Part shown: positions 5,221-5,546 of the stretch, one piece after another | How the letters are laid out: the number at the start of each line of letters is the position of its first letter | Numbering within the stretch: position 1 is the first letter of the stretch | Source: Spirochaetaceae bacterium | Lineage (GTDB): Bacteria > Spirochaetota > Spirochaetia > Treponematales > Treponemataceae | Assembly: GCA_031285525.1 (NCBI GenBank) | Contig: JAITWB010000217.1 | Span: forward strand, 1 to 5,546 | DNA: 5,546 bases | Direction: 5' to 3' | The notes under the pieces: model-generated | Database searches by the model: none | What the model was told of the DNA's origin: nothing | The model's input: the letters and a program-made list of their open reading frames with translations, nothing else | Program-made: the position numbers and the translations under genes

Positions 5221-5546
5221 ATGAAACGATTACTGCTTATTATGTCTCTTTTAATGTGTTTTTGCATACCAGCGTTTACCCAGGAAGCGGTGGAACAAGT
5301 TCCACTAGAACAAGTACCGCCGGAACAAGTTCCGCCTGAGCAAGTTGAGCCTGCACCGGAGCAGGAATCCGGAAACGACTATGTCTTCCGTTTAAATCAG
5401 GCTGGTGACAATTTTCTCGGACTTCAGCTTTCCGTACAGATACCGTTAAATGTCAAAAACCTGAATGTCGGCGGGGCAGGGGCGTTTGTGTTTTCCCATT
5501 ATTTAACGGATTATTTTGCCATCGGCGGGGAACTCGATTTTTCTTA
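5221..5546 (+). CDS. Exported, probable outer-membrane beta-barrel protein (3' end outside window)
   Basis: The first 108 codons are present and the frame is open to the window edge. A ribosome site (GAGGA, 5213-5217) precedes the ATG at 5221. Residues 1-20 are a signal peptide: basic MKR, hydrophobic core LLLIMSLLMCFCIPAF, likely cleavage after Ala-Phe-Thr before Gln-Glu. There is a cysteine at 13 and 15 but no proper lipobox, so a lipoprotein is less likely. Residues 25-44 are four EQVPP-like repeats, then an acidic, proline-rich stretch to about 51. From 54 on the pattern is that of barrel strands: FLGLQLSVQIPL, then VGGAGAFVFSHYLTDYFAIGGELDFS, with alternating hydrophobic residues and a turn before each new strand. 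This start fits small OmpW-like or opacity-type porins. From memory, T. pallidum has an OmpW-like protein beside folD; not checked. The strand count and closing residue are not visible. Confidence 0.75.
   Translation, partial: MKRLLLIMSLLMCFCIPAFTQEAVEQVPLEQVPPEQVPPEQVEPAPEQESGNDYVFRLNQAGDNFLGLQLSVQIPLNVKNLNVGGAGAFVFSHYLTDYFAIGGELDFS
5293..5352 (+). repeat. Four 15-bp in-frame tandem repeats encoding an EQVPP linker
   Basis: Units at 5293-5307, 5308-5322, 5323-5337 and 5338-5352 encode EQVPL, EQVPP, EQVPP and EQVEP. The first three differ at few bases; the fourth is the most diverged. Each GAACAAGTTCC core is itself a near palindrome (GGAAC-AA-GTTCC). Because the unit is a multiple of 3, gain or loss of copies keeps the reading frame and changes only linker length. 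Confidence 0.9.

Noticed and set aside
5221..5280. Lipoprotein signal in the exported protein
   Set aside because: Cys13 and Cys15 lie within the hydrophobic core and no lipobox (Leu-x-x-Cys followed by the mature part) is at the cleavage region, where Ala-Phe-Thr/Gln fits signal peptidase I better.

Overview
The window looks like a chromosomal segment of a spirochaete, most likely a Treponema-like member of the Spirochaetaceae. Evidence: mid-range base composition, a folD gene divergent from an exported probable outer-membrane beta-barrel gene, and an OMP start typical of treponemal porin-like proteins. From memory, T. pallidum has folD (TP0732) beside an OmpW-like protein (TP0733); I could not check this. 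The species cannot be named from the sequence.

Layout. Positions 1-66 hold the first 22 codons of an unidentified leftward gene. An AT-rich divergent promoter region (67-254) follows. It contains three short perfect palindromes and drives a rightward gene (255-1349) for a regulator with an N-terminal XRE-type helix-turn-helix and a large uncharacterised C-terminal domain. This left end is visibly more AT-rich than the rest and looks accessory or acquired. A 118-bp convergent gap (1350-1467) carries a hairpin and short tandem heptamers.

The core is a leftward, tightly packed operon, read from 5082 down to 1468: folD, folE2, a small four-helix membrane protein of unknown function, and miaB. 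folE2 overlaps folD by 14 bases with a TTG start. The membrane protein gene overlaps miaB by 4 bases (ATGA). FolE2 makes 7,8-dihydroneopterin triphosphate from GTP, the entry to folate (and, where present, queuosine) synthesis. FolD interconverts one-carbon forms of tetrahydrofolate. MiaB methylthiolates i6A37 of tRNA. The operon thus joins pterin/one-carbon metabolism to tRNA modification, with a membrane protein in between.

The right end (5083-5220) is a compact divergent regulatory region. A 9-bp perfect inverted repeat brackets the probable promoter of the exported beta-barrel gene, which starts at 5221 and runs off the window. Just after its signal peptide that gene has four 15-bp in-frame repeats encoding an EQVPP-type linker.

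I see no complete mobile element, CRISPR array, rRNA or tRNA. The least explained parts are the regulator's C-terminal domain with its palindrome cluster, the membrane protein coupled to miaB, and the repeat-bearing linker of the outer-membrane protein.
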